This document shows, piece after piece, positions 1 to 11,643 of a stretch of DNA of 64,000 bases. Below the pieces are notes generated by a model. The model was not told the DNA's origin. It made no database searches and was given only the letters and a program-made list of their open reading frames with translations. This stretch comes from Rusavskia elegans (lineage: Eukaryota; Ascomycota; Lecanoromycetes; Teloschistales; Teloschistaceae). A program made the position numbers and the translations under genes. Within the stretch, counting starts at the first letter, position 1; every line of letters begins with the position of its first letter. Location: contig SAUG01000099.1 of assembly GCA_011316305.1 (NCBI GenBank), forward strand, positions 22,354-86,353. The letters are read 5' to 3'.

Positions 1-1573
1 AAAAATTTAAAGAAGGTAGAGAAGTTTAAAAAATAAAAATTTAGAAGGAATATTACTATCTCTTTTAATAACTTACTAAAAAATATAATAAAAGTAAAGA
101 AATAATTTAATAGCTTTAGATAAACTATATTAGAAAAATATATTAGAATATAGTTAAAGCTATAGATAAAATTAAATACTATAAACTAAACTAAATAGAT
201 TAAAATAAAGAAATACCGGACCTAATACTAAGTATTTAATTAAAAAATAATAAATTTAACTAGTATCTATCCTTATTATTATAGAATAAAATAGTAGCTA
301 AAAAACTAAATTTAGCTAAACTATTAGAGGAAATTAAAATAATTTATAATATAGATATATAATTTAGAAGCTAGAGATAGCAGAAAAAAAGCCTTTTATT
401 AGACCTTTTTTATAAACCCGTAGTCTCTAGAAGTTAAAAGAAATTATTCTTTTTTAAAAATCGATCTAGATTATCTAAATTAAATATAGGTATTAATTTA
501 ATAGATACCTTTTACGCGGCTAGCGTAAAACTAATAGAGAAATAAAATATAATCGGATTATTAAATTTATTAAAATAAAAAAGTACGTATTATTTTTAAA
601 TAATAAAATTACTTTTATATTTATCTAAAACGCGATAATAAATAATAAAATACTTTTATTTATTAAAAAGTCGGCGGAGATCCGACTCTTAGACTAGACG
701 TTTATTATAAATTTCCTTTTCGGAATTAAAAAAGGACTCGATATAGTAATAAACTTCGGAATATTTATTAAAAATACCCGCGATATTAGAACGGAGTTTA
801 TTTTTTTATTTTTAAAACGCTTTTCTACGTAGGTTAGTAAATATAGAAAGGCGAGTAAAAATATAATATATAGATAGTATTAGATATTAAAAGATTATAG
901 AATTTCTATACCCGAGTATATTTACTATAGATATTTCTATTAACCTCGACTTTATATTCTTTTAAAAGATTATAGATATATAAAAAATAAAGAAAAGGTA
1001 TTATAACCCTTTTTAACTAGATATAGCGAAAGGATTTTAGTCGATTTCCTCTTTAAAAATATATAATAGAGGTATTAATAAAAAAAAAAGAAGAAGGGAA
1101 GAGGTTTTTTTTATATCCCGTAGACAGATTTCGTATAGATAAAAAGCGATATAGAGGGGGCTATATTACGTCTACGACTTTATAAAGGTTTTCTAGAAAG
1201 ATTAGTTAGATAAGCGAGTCTAATTATCTATAGCCGTCTATAGCTACTATAGCTATCTCTCCTAATAGAACTTTTAGTAGACGGCTATCTATCGGCTTTT
1301 ACGGCTATTTTTATTATATATATCGCTTATTACTCCTATAGATGGTTTCTCTCGTTAGTTATTAATATAATTATTAAATACGTTTCTACTATTCTTTTTA
1401 TAATTACTTTATAACAAAGATACCTTATAATATCGTAACTATATCTCTACGGCTATATAGAATTTGTTATAATAACCTATACTAGGACTCCCTTACTATT
1501 TAGTAGCTCGGACTACGTCTACGGCTGTAGCTAGGCTCGAGCGCAACGCTTTCTAATATATAGGGACGTTATA
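1..1573 (+). mobile_element. 3' part of an RIP-decayed LTR retroelement (left end outside window)
   Basis: This is AT-rich, stop-ridden DNA. It ends in a 410-bp direct repeat (1,164-1,573) that is the third copy of the LTR found at 1,779-2,181 and 4,585-4,994. A polypurine run (agaggggg, about 1,153-1,160) lies just before the repeat, as expected upstream of a 3' LTR on the + strand. Internal sequence at about 215-360 matches 3,700-3,845 of the next element. All copies end in ...acgttata. CA and TG dinucleotides are nearly absent, the RIP signature. No protein motif can be read, so the superfamily is unknown. Confidence 0.65.
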
Positions 1574-4500
1574 TATAAACGGGTTTTCGCGGGTTTATTT
1601 CGTTTTGAAAAAGAATTATTTAATAATCGCGCTAGTATAGACGTTAAATTAACCAATATAAAGTTTTATAGTATTTTAGAGAAAAAAAACTGAAAGTTAT
1701 ATATAGATTAATAAAGCGCCTTTATTAGACTTAATAAAAATTTATTCTAATAACTGTTATTTTTCGTATATTTCGATCTATTACGTCTACGATTCTATAG
1801 AAATACTTACGTTTATTAATTAGATAAACGGACCAATAGTTTAATTTAGTTAAAACTGTTAGAGCCGCGGGGTCGCTTTAGTTTAATAGGTCGGCTCTAT
1901 TAAATAGATCGACTTTTTTATTATATATATCGCTCTTTAATTCTACTAGATAAATACTTTTATTAGTTATTAATATAATTACTAAATACCGTTTTATTTT
2001 ACTTTTATAATTATATCTATAACGAAAACGCTATATAATATTATAACTTTATCTTTATATCTGTACGGGATAAGTTATAATAATCTATACTAGAATTCTC
2101 TTACTATTTAATAGCTCGAACTAAGCCTATAGCTATAGCTAGATTTAAATGTAATATTTTCTAATATATGGAAACGTTATATTATAATAATTTACTATAT
2201 TAATTCCATTATCCCGTTCTATAGATCGAACTAATACTATTAATACGGCTATATCTAATTTCTATAAAGAAAATAAAAGATTTTTAAATCTATAGTTTAC
2301 CTAGATAAATATCTACTTCGTATTATATATAAACCAATCTCCGAACGGAACGATTAAAGTTTGATTTATAATATTATATCTAGAAATAATAGCTTTTAAT
2401 TAGATATAATCACGTATAGAAAACTCTATTAATATATCGGAAAATTAAAAGGAAGATAAAATATTTTAAATCTTTTATAACTTTAATAACCTAACTATAA
2501 TTATAAAAGGAACCTTCGAAAATAATAATAAAGATAAAATAATAGAAAAAAAAAACTAATAGTTTTAAAATATTATAAATCGATAGCCGCCTATACTTAT
2601 TAGTTTAGAATATTAATTTATAATACGGATTAGGAAATTTTAACTCTGAAAGATTACTTCTAAAAAGATTTTATATATAAATTAAAAATGCTATAGTAGT
2701 AATTAAAGAATCTAATTCGCTAGTAATACTAATTAAAATAACGATTAAAAACGATATTAGATAGTATAAAATATATATAGATAAACAAGTATTTAGTAGA
2801 ATAAAATCCGCTAAAAATAGTTTAAAAAAAAGTTAATAGAATTTAATACTACCGAAACTAAAAAATCGCGGATTAAAGTTTATTATTTATATAAAAAAAT
2901 AAAATATCTTAAAAGAAATTATCTTATTAAAAAAATAATAGAAGTAATCGAATATTAGTTTAAAGTAACGAAAGATTTATTTAAAGAAAAAGATAAAATA
3001 TATATAATTGAAATTTAAAATAATCTACTATAATAATAATTATCTTATTTATCTATCGAATAGAAAAGAGTTAGGATAACATTTTATAAAATTCAAGAAA
3101 ATAAAAAAGAAAAAAATAGTTATAGAATCTAAACTATATTAGATAGAAAAATCTTTTATATCCGCTTTTAAAGTTGAAATCGGGAATTATTAGACGGTAG
3201 CTCTAATAAACGTAATTATAAAAGAACGTTATAAAGAAATCGCCGGTTATATTAAAAAATATCCTAAAAAATATAATCGAATTACAGAAATTAAAGTTAA
3301 ATAAAAAATAGATATATCGAGATTATAAATTTTATATTAATTATAAACTCTAGATAATATATAGTTTTCGGAAATAAATATAAAATATCTATTTCTAATA
3401 ATACTATAGATTATATATTTTCTAGTATATAAAATTTTTTTAATATATTTATTTAATATAATATCCGAAATAAATTACTAATAGATCCGCGAGCTAAATA
3501 AAAAATTTAAAAAAAGAGGCGAAATATAGAAAATAAATATCGAGATAGAATAGGAATATCTATTATTATAATTAGCAAATAAATACGATAAAAGCTAATA
3601 AATAATTAAAGAACTATAGATAGATTATTTTAAAAAAATCTAATAGAGTAAATACGGCTATATACTAAATTAAAAATCAGAAATAAAAAAAAAATAATAG
3701 ATTCTACGCTAAATAAATAATTAAAAAATAAACAATTTAACTTGTCGCTATTCTCGTTATTCTAGAATAAAATAATAGCTAAAGAATAAAAATTAGCTAA
3801 AATATTAGAAGACCCGGAAGCAATTTATAATATAAATATCTAATTCTAATTAAAAAGAATATCTAACGAAGAAATCTTTAACTAGATATTTTTTTATATA
3901 TCTATTATCTTTTATAGTTAAAAAACGTTAAATTTTTCTAAAATTAAATTCGATATTAATTTAATGGATTTTTTTTACGCGGATAGCGTGAAATTACTAA
4001 TTAAATAGAAAGAAATAGAATTATCGATTTTATTAAATTTTAATAGGACGTTTTATTTCTAGATAATAAAATACTAAATAAAGCGAATTTATTTTATAAA
4101 TAAACAACGAAGATTTAATTCGCGAATAGATAGATTATTACGAATTTTCTATTAATAGAAATATAATAATTAAATCTCCCGGTTCTTCTCCGAATATACA
4201 GATATTATATTTTTAATTTTAATATAAAACTTAATGTTTTTAGATATAAATCGCTTCTCTATAAATATATAAAAATAGAAGTATACAAAGCCTATAAATC
4301 GATTTAAAAATAAAAATATTAAACGGTTATTTAGATTTTATATATTTTCTATAAATATCGATAATAGAAAATATTTTATAAACTTTAGATAGATTACGCG
4401 AATATCGACTATAAAAAAATAGTATTATTTCCTTTCGACGTTAAATATACGAGTAAAATTTTAAATAGAAAATAGATTTACGTATAGTAAAAGATAGAAG

Positions 4501-5114
4501 AAAATAGAAAATATAAAATAATATAATCGATCTTATATCCTATAGGTTAATTATACTAGATAAAAGATATTATAGAAAAAACCTTATTACGTCTATAATT
4601 TTATAAAAGTATTTACGTTTATTACTTAGATAAATGAACTAATAGTTTAGTTTAATTAGAGCCGCTAGAACTATAGGGTCGCTTCGATTTAGTAGATCGG
4701 CTTTATTAAATAGATCGGCCTTTTTATTATATATATCGCTCTTTATTTCTATTAGATAGCTTCTTTTATTAGTCGTTAATTTAATTACTAAATATCGCCC
4801 CGTTTTTTTTTATAATTATCTATATAACGAAGACGTCACGTAATATTATAACCTTATTTTCATAGCTGTACGGAATTAGTTATAATAATCTATATTAGAA
4901 TTTCTTTACTATTTAATAGTTCGGATTACGTCTACGGCTGTAGCTAGATTCGAACGCAACGTCTTTTGAATTTTTGATATACAAGGACGTTATACGATCC
5001 GAATCTAATCCGATTCGATTCGGATCGGATCGATATCTATATAACCAGATCTAAATTCTATCTAAATCTATTCGGATCGGATTTAAATCGGAAATTTCTA
5101 TATCTCGTTCCGAG
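1574..5114. mobile_element. Small DNA element 'T' split by an LTR element (pieces 1,574-1,778 and 4,995-5,114)
   Basis: The two pieces join to match the central and right parts of the uninterrupted elements at 22,204-22,578 and 29,738-30,125. The left piece contains the aaacgggttttcgcgggttt block. The right piece is rich in gattcgattcgg-type motifs and ends in ctcgttccgag. The family has inverted ends of the type CTCGGAACGG. Its leftmost part is missing and presumably lies left of the window, because the upstream LTR element also ends inside T. Non-autonomous: no coding capacity is seen. Confidence 0.6.
1779..4994 (+). mobile_element. LTR retroelement, 3.2 kb, with 5-bp target duplication CGATC
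   Basis: Direct repeats at 1,779-2,181 and 4,585-4,994 flank about 2.4 kb of decayed internal DNA. Both begin tattacgtcta (probably TG..., mutated to TA) and end acgttata. The flanks carry cgatc on each side (1,774-1,778 and 4,995-4,999), a 5-bp duplication that fits LTR-retrotransposon integration. The short internal region suggests a non-autonomous or deleted element. I could not recognise gag or pol in it. Confidence 0.7.
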
Positions 5115-5359
5115 TTCTAATTAATATCGAAAGAAAAAGAATTTTAGCAGCTGAAATTACGACTAAACTGGTCGTCGGGTCGGATTTCGTATCTAGATTA
5201 GTTAATCTAATTCGACCTAAATCGGATTAAAAAATAGTCCGATTCGATTCGAATTAGATTTAAAAATAGTCCGATTTTATTCGATTCGATTTTAAATTAA
5301 ACTCGAGAATCTAAAATCGATCTACTATAATCGTTAAATCTATTAATTTCTACTTTAGA

Positions 5360-6230
5360 AGCAAGTAGCTGTTCCTAAAGAAGAAATTAATGACTAATTA
5401 ATATCTGATTGGTTAAAAACTCGTTGTTACCGAAAATTCCTCGCAGTCGTTCCTTTGGTGGTTAATTAAAACGAATCAAAAGTTCGCTCGCTGTATTACG
5501 TAATCAAAAGTAATATAGAAACTTCAAGTTTAGTTAAAACTAGATTTTTCTAGTAACTAGAAGTTTACTAGTAATTAATTAACCTATAGATTACTCGTTA
5601 ACAACGAATTCAATTTTCAACATCGGTCCAATATCTAGCTAACAGCGAGTTTATCTATTAATTTAAATGGTAGAATAGGCCTAAATATAAGCGAACCTAT
5701 AGATCACGTAATTATCCAGCCTATTTCGTCGATTTTAGTACTCTAGGTACTCTATAGAAGGCGTAAAAATCGGACGAAAATTTTCAAAAAAGAGGTTTTT
5801 ACGGGATTCGAACTCTAAACGGCTTAGTAATCAGAATTAGTAATCAGAATTCTACTAGGTAAGATTCAAAGAGTCACGTGATATGGAATTAATTTATCTA
5901 TCTAATCTATACTAGTATTACTAATTAATTATTTACGCGAAAATTGATTATTTAAATACTGTTTTTTAGAAAGTTAATATTCGAACTTCGAGTTAACTTT
6001 TAATTAACATTGACTAAATTTCTAGTTGACTTATTATTATAAAAACTAAGTGATTAATATTTAATTAATAGATAGTTTAAATAGATTTATTATTAGATAA
6101 AACGGTTGATTATTTTAAAACTTTTAGTAAAATCAAGCTATCGATAGATTTAAAATCGATATAACGTTCCTAATAATTTAATATCGACATTTTGTTTAAA
6201 AACAGATACTTGCCTTTAAAGTAATATAAA
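5360..6230. repeat. Dispersed repeat 'Q', copy 1
   Basis: About 870 bp are shared, with many transitions, with 37,390-38,305. Shared blocks include the attacgtaatca region, tagtactctaggta, the gggattcgaactct motif and the caaagagtcacg motif. On the minus strand gggattcgaactct reads as agagttcgaatccc, which resembles a tRNA T-arm/B-box, so a tRNA-derived origin is possible. This copy has an extra 13-bp tandem unit (agtaatcagaatt twice near 5,825-5,855). It keeps more CA/TG than its surroundings and is only moderately RIP-affected. No coding capacity. Confidence 0.55.
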
Positions 6231-6361
6231 AGTATAAATTCAATATAAAAATTATATCTATTTATCTAAAAAACTTCTAATTAATTAACTACGCGAATTA
6301 ATAGAATTTTAGTTAAATTCAATATTTTAATTTAATATATAATTAGTTAATTATAATATTA

Positions 6362-8285
6362 TATTTATGGTTGTTGCGGATATGCTACCGTCTGGTTTAG
6401 CTTGCAGCTGTGGCTGTTGCGGGAGCATATATATACGCAAGAGCTTTTAGTAAATTGCAGTGCTTGCGAGGGTATAGTATTGCAGGGCTTGTATTGCTGG
6501 TAAATGAAGAAGAAACGATAACTGCGAGGTATATTTATCTGTAAAAATCTCTACGTTAAGTTATCGGTAGAAGGATACGTTATATTACTGAGTAAATTTA
6601 AATTAAAATTCTATAGAAAGAACCGTTATTTACGTTAACTAAACTAGAGTATAAATTCTACTACCGTGTATTCAATACTAGTATACCAACGCTTGATTTG
6701 CTTATCGAACCACTGGTTCACCGGGCACCAAAACCAAAATAAATAACTAAATAATATTATATTATATATAGAAGTTTCAATAGATCGGATCGGAATTCTA
6801 TTAGTTTTTATTTTATAATTCGATTCGATTTTCGGTTCTAATATTGAAAACCGATCTGAATAATTTAGCGAGTTAAATCGAACCGACTTGTTAAAACTCG
6901 AATCGAGTTTCTAGAATACCGACGAGAATCCGATCCGAAATAGTTAATCTAATTACGATAAATAGATTAGAGAAAATATTTTTTACGGAATAAAGAAAAT
7001 ATTAATAGTAATAGAAATTTAATTTATTTAATTTCGTCGATTCTTCTATTATACTACGTAGAAGAAATAAAGAAAAATCGAAAGAAAACTAATATAAATA
7101 AAATTTAAAATTTGAAAATCTAATAGAAATTTTTAGCGGTAAATTTGAATTTTCTACTAATATCGTTTTAATTAATCGTTCGTAGATAAATTTATAACGA
7201 TAATATTTTTAATTAATTTATAGTTTTTATTTTAGTATCTGATAAATCAATAGTTCGATAAATATATTAAATATTAGAATATTAATATCGAATATACGAT
7301 AGTAAAGTTTATATTCTAATTTAATTAATCTGAATAACGGTTCCATAAAATTCTAATTGATGTTTATCGATAATTTAATCAACGTAAAATCTTTATAGAT
7401 AAATATATTCCGTAGTTTTCGCTTTTATCTTTTTTTTTCTAATAATATAAATATTAATCTTTATACGTATATATATATTTCTCTATTAATTATATTAAAA
7501 TTATTAATTCAAACGAGAATATATCTATAATAAATATATTGATTTCATTATTATAGTTAAACTATCCTTTTTCGACTATAATAAAAATCTTTTTTTTACT
7601 ATTTTTAAAATACGTTATCCGATCTTTCCATCTTTTTTCAATTTAATCGATCGAAAAAAACTTCTAGCTATCGTAATAGCGTTTTAATTAGCGAATTATG
7701 AAAACTATACGAGCTAAAAGAAATTTAATAATTTAACGAAACGTTTAAATACAGATTATATAATAAATATAATCGAAACGATAAATATAGATAATTATTT
7801 CGTAGTATAGAAATTTAAAACGAAAATATTAGATGATTATAATTATTTATAACGTCGAAAAGAGAATATATAATATTTATATTTAGTAGAAAATTTATAA
7901 TCGAATAAAATAAAAATTTAAAGATAATAAATTACGTTATTAACTTTACCTAACGAATAGATTTTTAATTATAAAAAATCTCTTTATACGTAAAATATAA
8001 CATTTATCATCGATTATAATATAGATAATATATATATATATTTAATAGAATTTCAAATTGAAAACTTCTATAATAAAACGATATTATATAATAAGTTTAT
8101 AAATCGAAACAATAGCGATGAAAAAATATATTAATCCCTTTTTATAAAATATAAAAACTACGATACAATCTTTTTATTTTAATTTTTAAATTTTTCAATA
8201 GCTATTAAATATCCGATTTTAATTTTTTTATTTATATTTAAAAACTAGATATAGAAGTTTATTGTAGTAATACTACGTTTTATAC
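6362..8285. repeat. Repeat 'R' with inverted arms, copy 1
   Basis: The segment at about 6,530-6,740 reappears inverted at about 7,200-7,440, as in the foldback structure near 34-36.5 kb. The part at 7,440-8,050 matches about 35,960-36,540. The first about 170 bp (6,362-6,530) and the stretch about 6,650-6,735 retain many TG/CA steps, so they are much less mutated than the rest. The forward arm ends in an A-rich accaaaaccaaaataaata tract. No coding capacity or clear target duplication was seen. Confidence 0.5.
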
Positions 8286-8576
8286 CGTGGTATTATGAAA
8301 TTTTGATCGGGTTACCCCGCATCCTATGTCGCAACACTTTTGTCATCGACCCTACCTAGATTATCAACGGAAAGACGGAATATATGCGGAAACACGGGAT
8401 TACAAACCCTACAAAGTCCGGAGTAATGAACAAGAGCTCAGTACAGTAACTCGTCCGAAGAGGCTTCAATAAACGTGCAGAACTCGATGGTCATACAATA
8501 CGCGCCGTGACTACTTCGACTACAAGTCGATCCCACGAGGTCCTAGGGTCCCTGCGATGGTTCATTGGAACCAACG

Positions 8577-9747
8577 ATGAACGTGCCCACATATAAGACA
8601 ATTCATATCTTAGGCCTTGGTAACCTAGGCAAATTGACTGCTCATTACCTTGCCGCAAGCAAGTCTGCACCAGTCACCCTTCTATTGCATCGCTCAGAGC
8701 AGGTGAACCAATGGGACGAAGCCGGCCGAAGCATCACTGTAACGACAAACGGCCATTCACACATTGAGAGCAATTTCCAGTATGAGAAAACATTTGAGTC
8801 CGACCCTGGAAATGCAAGTCAGATACATAATCTGATAGTTGCCACAAAAACTTACGCAACCACCGAGGCTCTGAGGCCTCTTAGGGCCCGCTTGAATGCA
8901 GATTCAACGATCCTCTTCCTTCAAAATGGCATGGGTAATTCCATCCGATGCTCCTCTTCCTCACCCAAACCGATGTGCTAACAACAGGTGCATAGGTACC
9001 GTTGACGAGGTCACCAGCTCACTCTTCACCACACCATCCGTCAGGCCCCATTACTATACTGGTATCGTCACCCACGGTGTTTACACCAAAAGAGCATTCT
9101 CTGTCGTTCATGCTGGTCATGGCTCTATCCGCGTCGGAGCAGCTCGTCCCTCAGATGAGCGAGGATCTTTGACGCCAAGCCTTGCTCGTGCTGCATCACC
9201 CAAATATCTACTGCAGTGTCTTTGCAAAGCGCCCGGCTTGTCCACATCTGAGGAATCTGAGGAGGCAATCCTTCGTATTCAATTACAGAAGCTTGCAATC
9301 AATGCGGTAATCAATCCGCTAACAACGATCTTCGACTGCTTGAATGGCCAATTGTTCGATAATCCTCGAAGACTCGCTCTTTCGCGTCTCCTCCTGTCGG
9401 AAATCTCGTCAGTAATCTCCAGTGTTTTCGCTTCTTCAATGCGGGAGAAATCAGACGGCGAAGCAAAATCCAACTTCTCCATCCCAATCCTTGAGCAGAT
9501 TGTTCTGAAGGCTGCCAATCAAACCGCCGAGAATATCAGTTCGATGCGCCAAGATATGCTGAATGGACGACGAACGGAAATCGACTATATCAACGGTTAT
9601 ATTGTGGAACAAGGAGCTAAGTTTGGTGTCGACTGCAGCATGAACCAAATGATGGTTCAATTAATCAACGAGAAGCGAAAGCTTGCGGATGCTGAAATTC
9701 CAGAAATTTTCTCAGGTGCTAAGCGTGATGAGAACAGAATCGTTTAG
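8577..9747 (+). CDS. 2-dehydropantoate 2-reductase (ketopantoate reductase), intact, two exons
   Basis: The predicted enzyme reduces 2-dehydropantoate to pantoate with NADPH in pantothenate/CoA synthesis. Exons 8,577-8,934 and 8,996-9,747 flank a 61-nt intron (GTAATT...GCATAG, branch-like gctaac) and give 369 aa with no stop. Splicing joins ...QNGM-G-TVDEV..., restoring the conserved block; without the intron it looks like a frameshift. An N-terminal Rossmann motif GLGNLG (residues 13-18) binds the cofactor. The C-terminal domain has the family blocks KLAINAVINPLT and MLNGRRTEIDYINGYIVE. ATG 8,577 is the first in-frame ATG before the Rossmann strand. The gene sits alone in a normal-composition island, flanked on both sides by RIP-mutated repeats, and is not RIP-affected itself. 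Fungi often have several paralogues, so the exact substrate is uncertain. PAN5/panE would be the housekeeping names. Confidence 0.88.
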
Positions 9748-10245
9748 AGGAAATCTATTCGCTAAAGTACATAATGACGTAGGTAACGCCCGCTTTGCTG
9801 GTGTCGAAGCTCACTTCGTCGATACTGGGATTTGCCTCTGATAGAGATGGAGATGAAGATTGGTCTCAATCGTCCTTTCTGGCACCAGCTGGAGATATAC
9901 GAGGCTACACAATGAATCATAAAATCTCTTCACTACAATTTTCCCTGACTTGGTGATTTGCTTCCTCAAGGGGTAACAGAGACGTTGTGTCGGAGAAACA
10001 ATACGATTCTCTATCCATCCACACGCGGCTTTGAACGGGACAGTAAATTGTCAACGTAGCTTCTCCCCTGAATCTTCGACTTACACATCGTCAAGCTAAA
10101 CTCTGCCACTGCACTGTCATTCGGGACGACATAGACCAGACATTCTGCAGAAGGTTACATACAATCTGTCTTACCTCTAGGGTATCCCTCCTGCGCCAAC
10201 CCGTGGCCGAAGATAGATAGGGGCATGGACGGGCTACAAAAGCTG
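9748..10245. other. Normal-composition flank downstream of the reductase
   Basis: About 500 bp of balanced-composition DNA with many CA/TG steps, forming the right part of the gene island. It probably holds the 3' UTR. I see no second gene. Composition switches abruptly to AT-rich at about 10,245. Confidence 0.5.
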
Positions 10246-11422
10246 TGTCATATCTATAAAAACTCTATATTAGTTAAATTATCGATAGAATTATATATTA
10301 TATTACTAAGTAAACTTAAATAAAAGTTTTTAAAAACCGTTATTTATATTAATTAAACTGGCTATTTCGATACGGGTTCCCGTTAATATTTCGGAAATCC
10401 GATCTAAGTTTTAGTAAATCGGTTTAAATCGATTTACTAAACGGTTCGAGTCAGATTCTAATATTAGAATTAAAAATCAAATCGGATTATAAAGTAAAAT
10501 CTAATAAAAAACCGATTCGATTCGATTTATAATTATATTAAATAGTCGAATATAAAAGTATTTATAGATAATATAAAAGAGAAATATATTCTATTTAATA
10601 TTAATTTATATATCGGTATTCTATTTATAGTATTATTTTTTTCTAAATAGTTCTATAGATATATATTTTATTTCTAGAACTTTTAATTTTTTAGAATTTA
10701 TTATTAATTAGCTATTATTATATTTCCGGCTATATTTCTAGATTTTATATTAATCGTTTTATATAACGTTTTTTTACTAAATAGTATTACGTTTAGAATA
10801 GATTATAGTTTATTAATAATCTATAAATAATAAATATAGTCGGATATTTATAGAAATATAGTAAAATAATATATTTATTTAATAGAAAAGTAAATATATA
10901 TCTTTCTATCGTATTCTATAGAACTATTAACGCTATATTTTATATTTTATCGATTTTTTCATTTATATATATAGTAGCGACGTCGGTAAAAATTTTATAA
11001 TATAGTCTACCGAAAGATACTTTAGATATAAAAAGTTCGATATTTTTCTAATATCTATAGATTTTTTAAAAAGCGACGGTTTTAGATTTCTATTTACGTT
11101 TTCTTAATAGATTATTAGCTAGACTATATAGAATATATTATTTAAGAATATTACCGGTATTATAATACTATAAATTTTTCTTTTATCTTTTCTTTTATTT
11201 TTTTCGATTCTATTTCTTTAAATCTTATTTATATTTCTATAGAACGAAATTAATTTTATATTTAGAATAGTTTTAGCGTTACTATACGATTATTTATATT
11301 ATTTTAATATATTATCTCTATATAGATTCGTATATACTATATCTTACGCTGTAATAAACGAAAGAATCGAAAAACTAACGATAAAATAAAGTATAATACG
11401 GTATAGTATATAGTATATTAAT

Positions 11423-11643
11423 TGTGGGACGATTGAATATTGATTTATAATCGTATTAATATGAATATACGAGAAGCGAAATCTATAAAATTACTAAATT
11501 ATATAGAATATAGCCGTTACCAAGATATACTAAATCTAATAAAGTAGATACTATATTTAAATAAATAAATTATATAATTTCAGCGACTATTTTAGAGAAA
11601 CTTAGATAATTCTTTTATAATAATCCCGCTATATAGGCTCTTA
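11423..11643 (-). repeat. LTR of the copia element (3' LTR in element sense)
   Basis: 221 bp, about 85% similar by eye to 16,961-17,181. The differences are largely C/T and G/A. The + strand begins tgtgggacga here but tataggacga in the partner, a clear RIP change of TG to TA. Confidence 0.8.

Noticed and set aside
8565..8577. Reductase start at 8,565
   Set aside because: The codon there is TTG. The first in-frame ATG is at 8,577 and keeps the whole Rossmann motif.
8565..9747. Reductase as a frameshifted pseudogene
   Set aside because: The frame change is explained by a canonical 61-nt intron that restores the conserved block.
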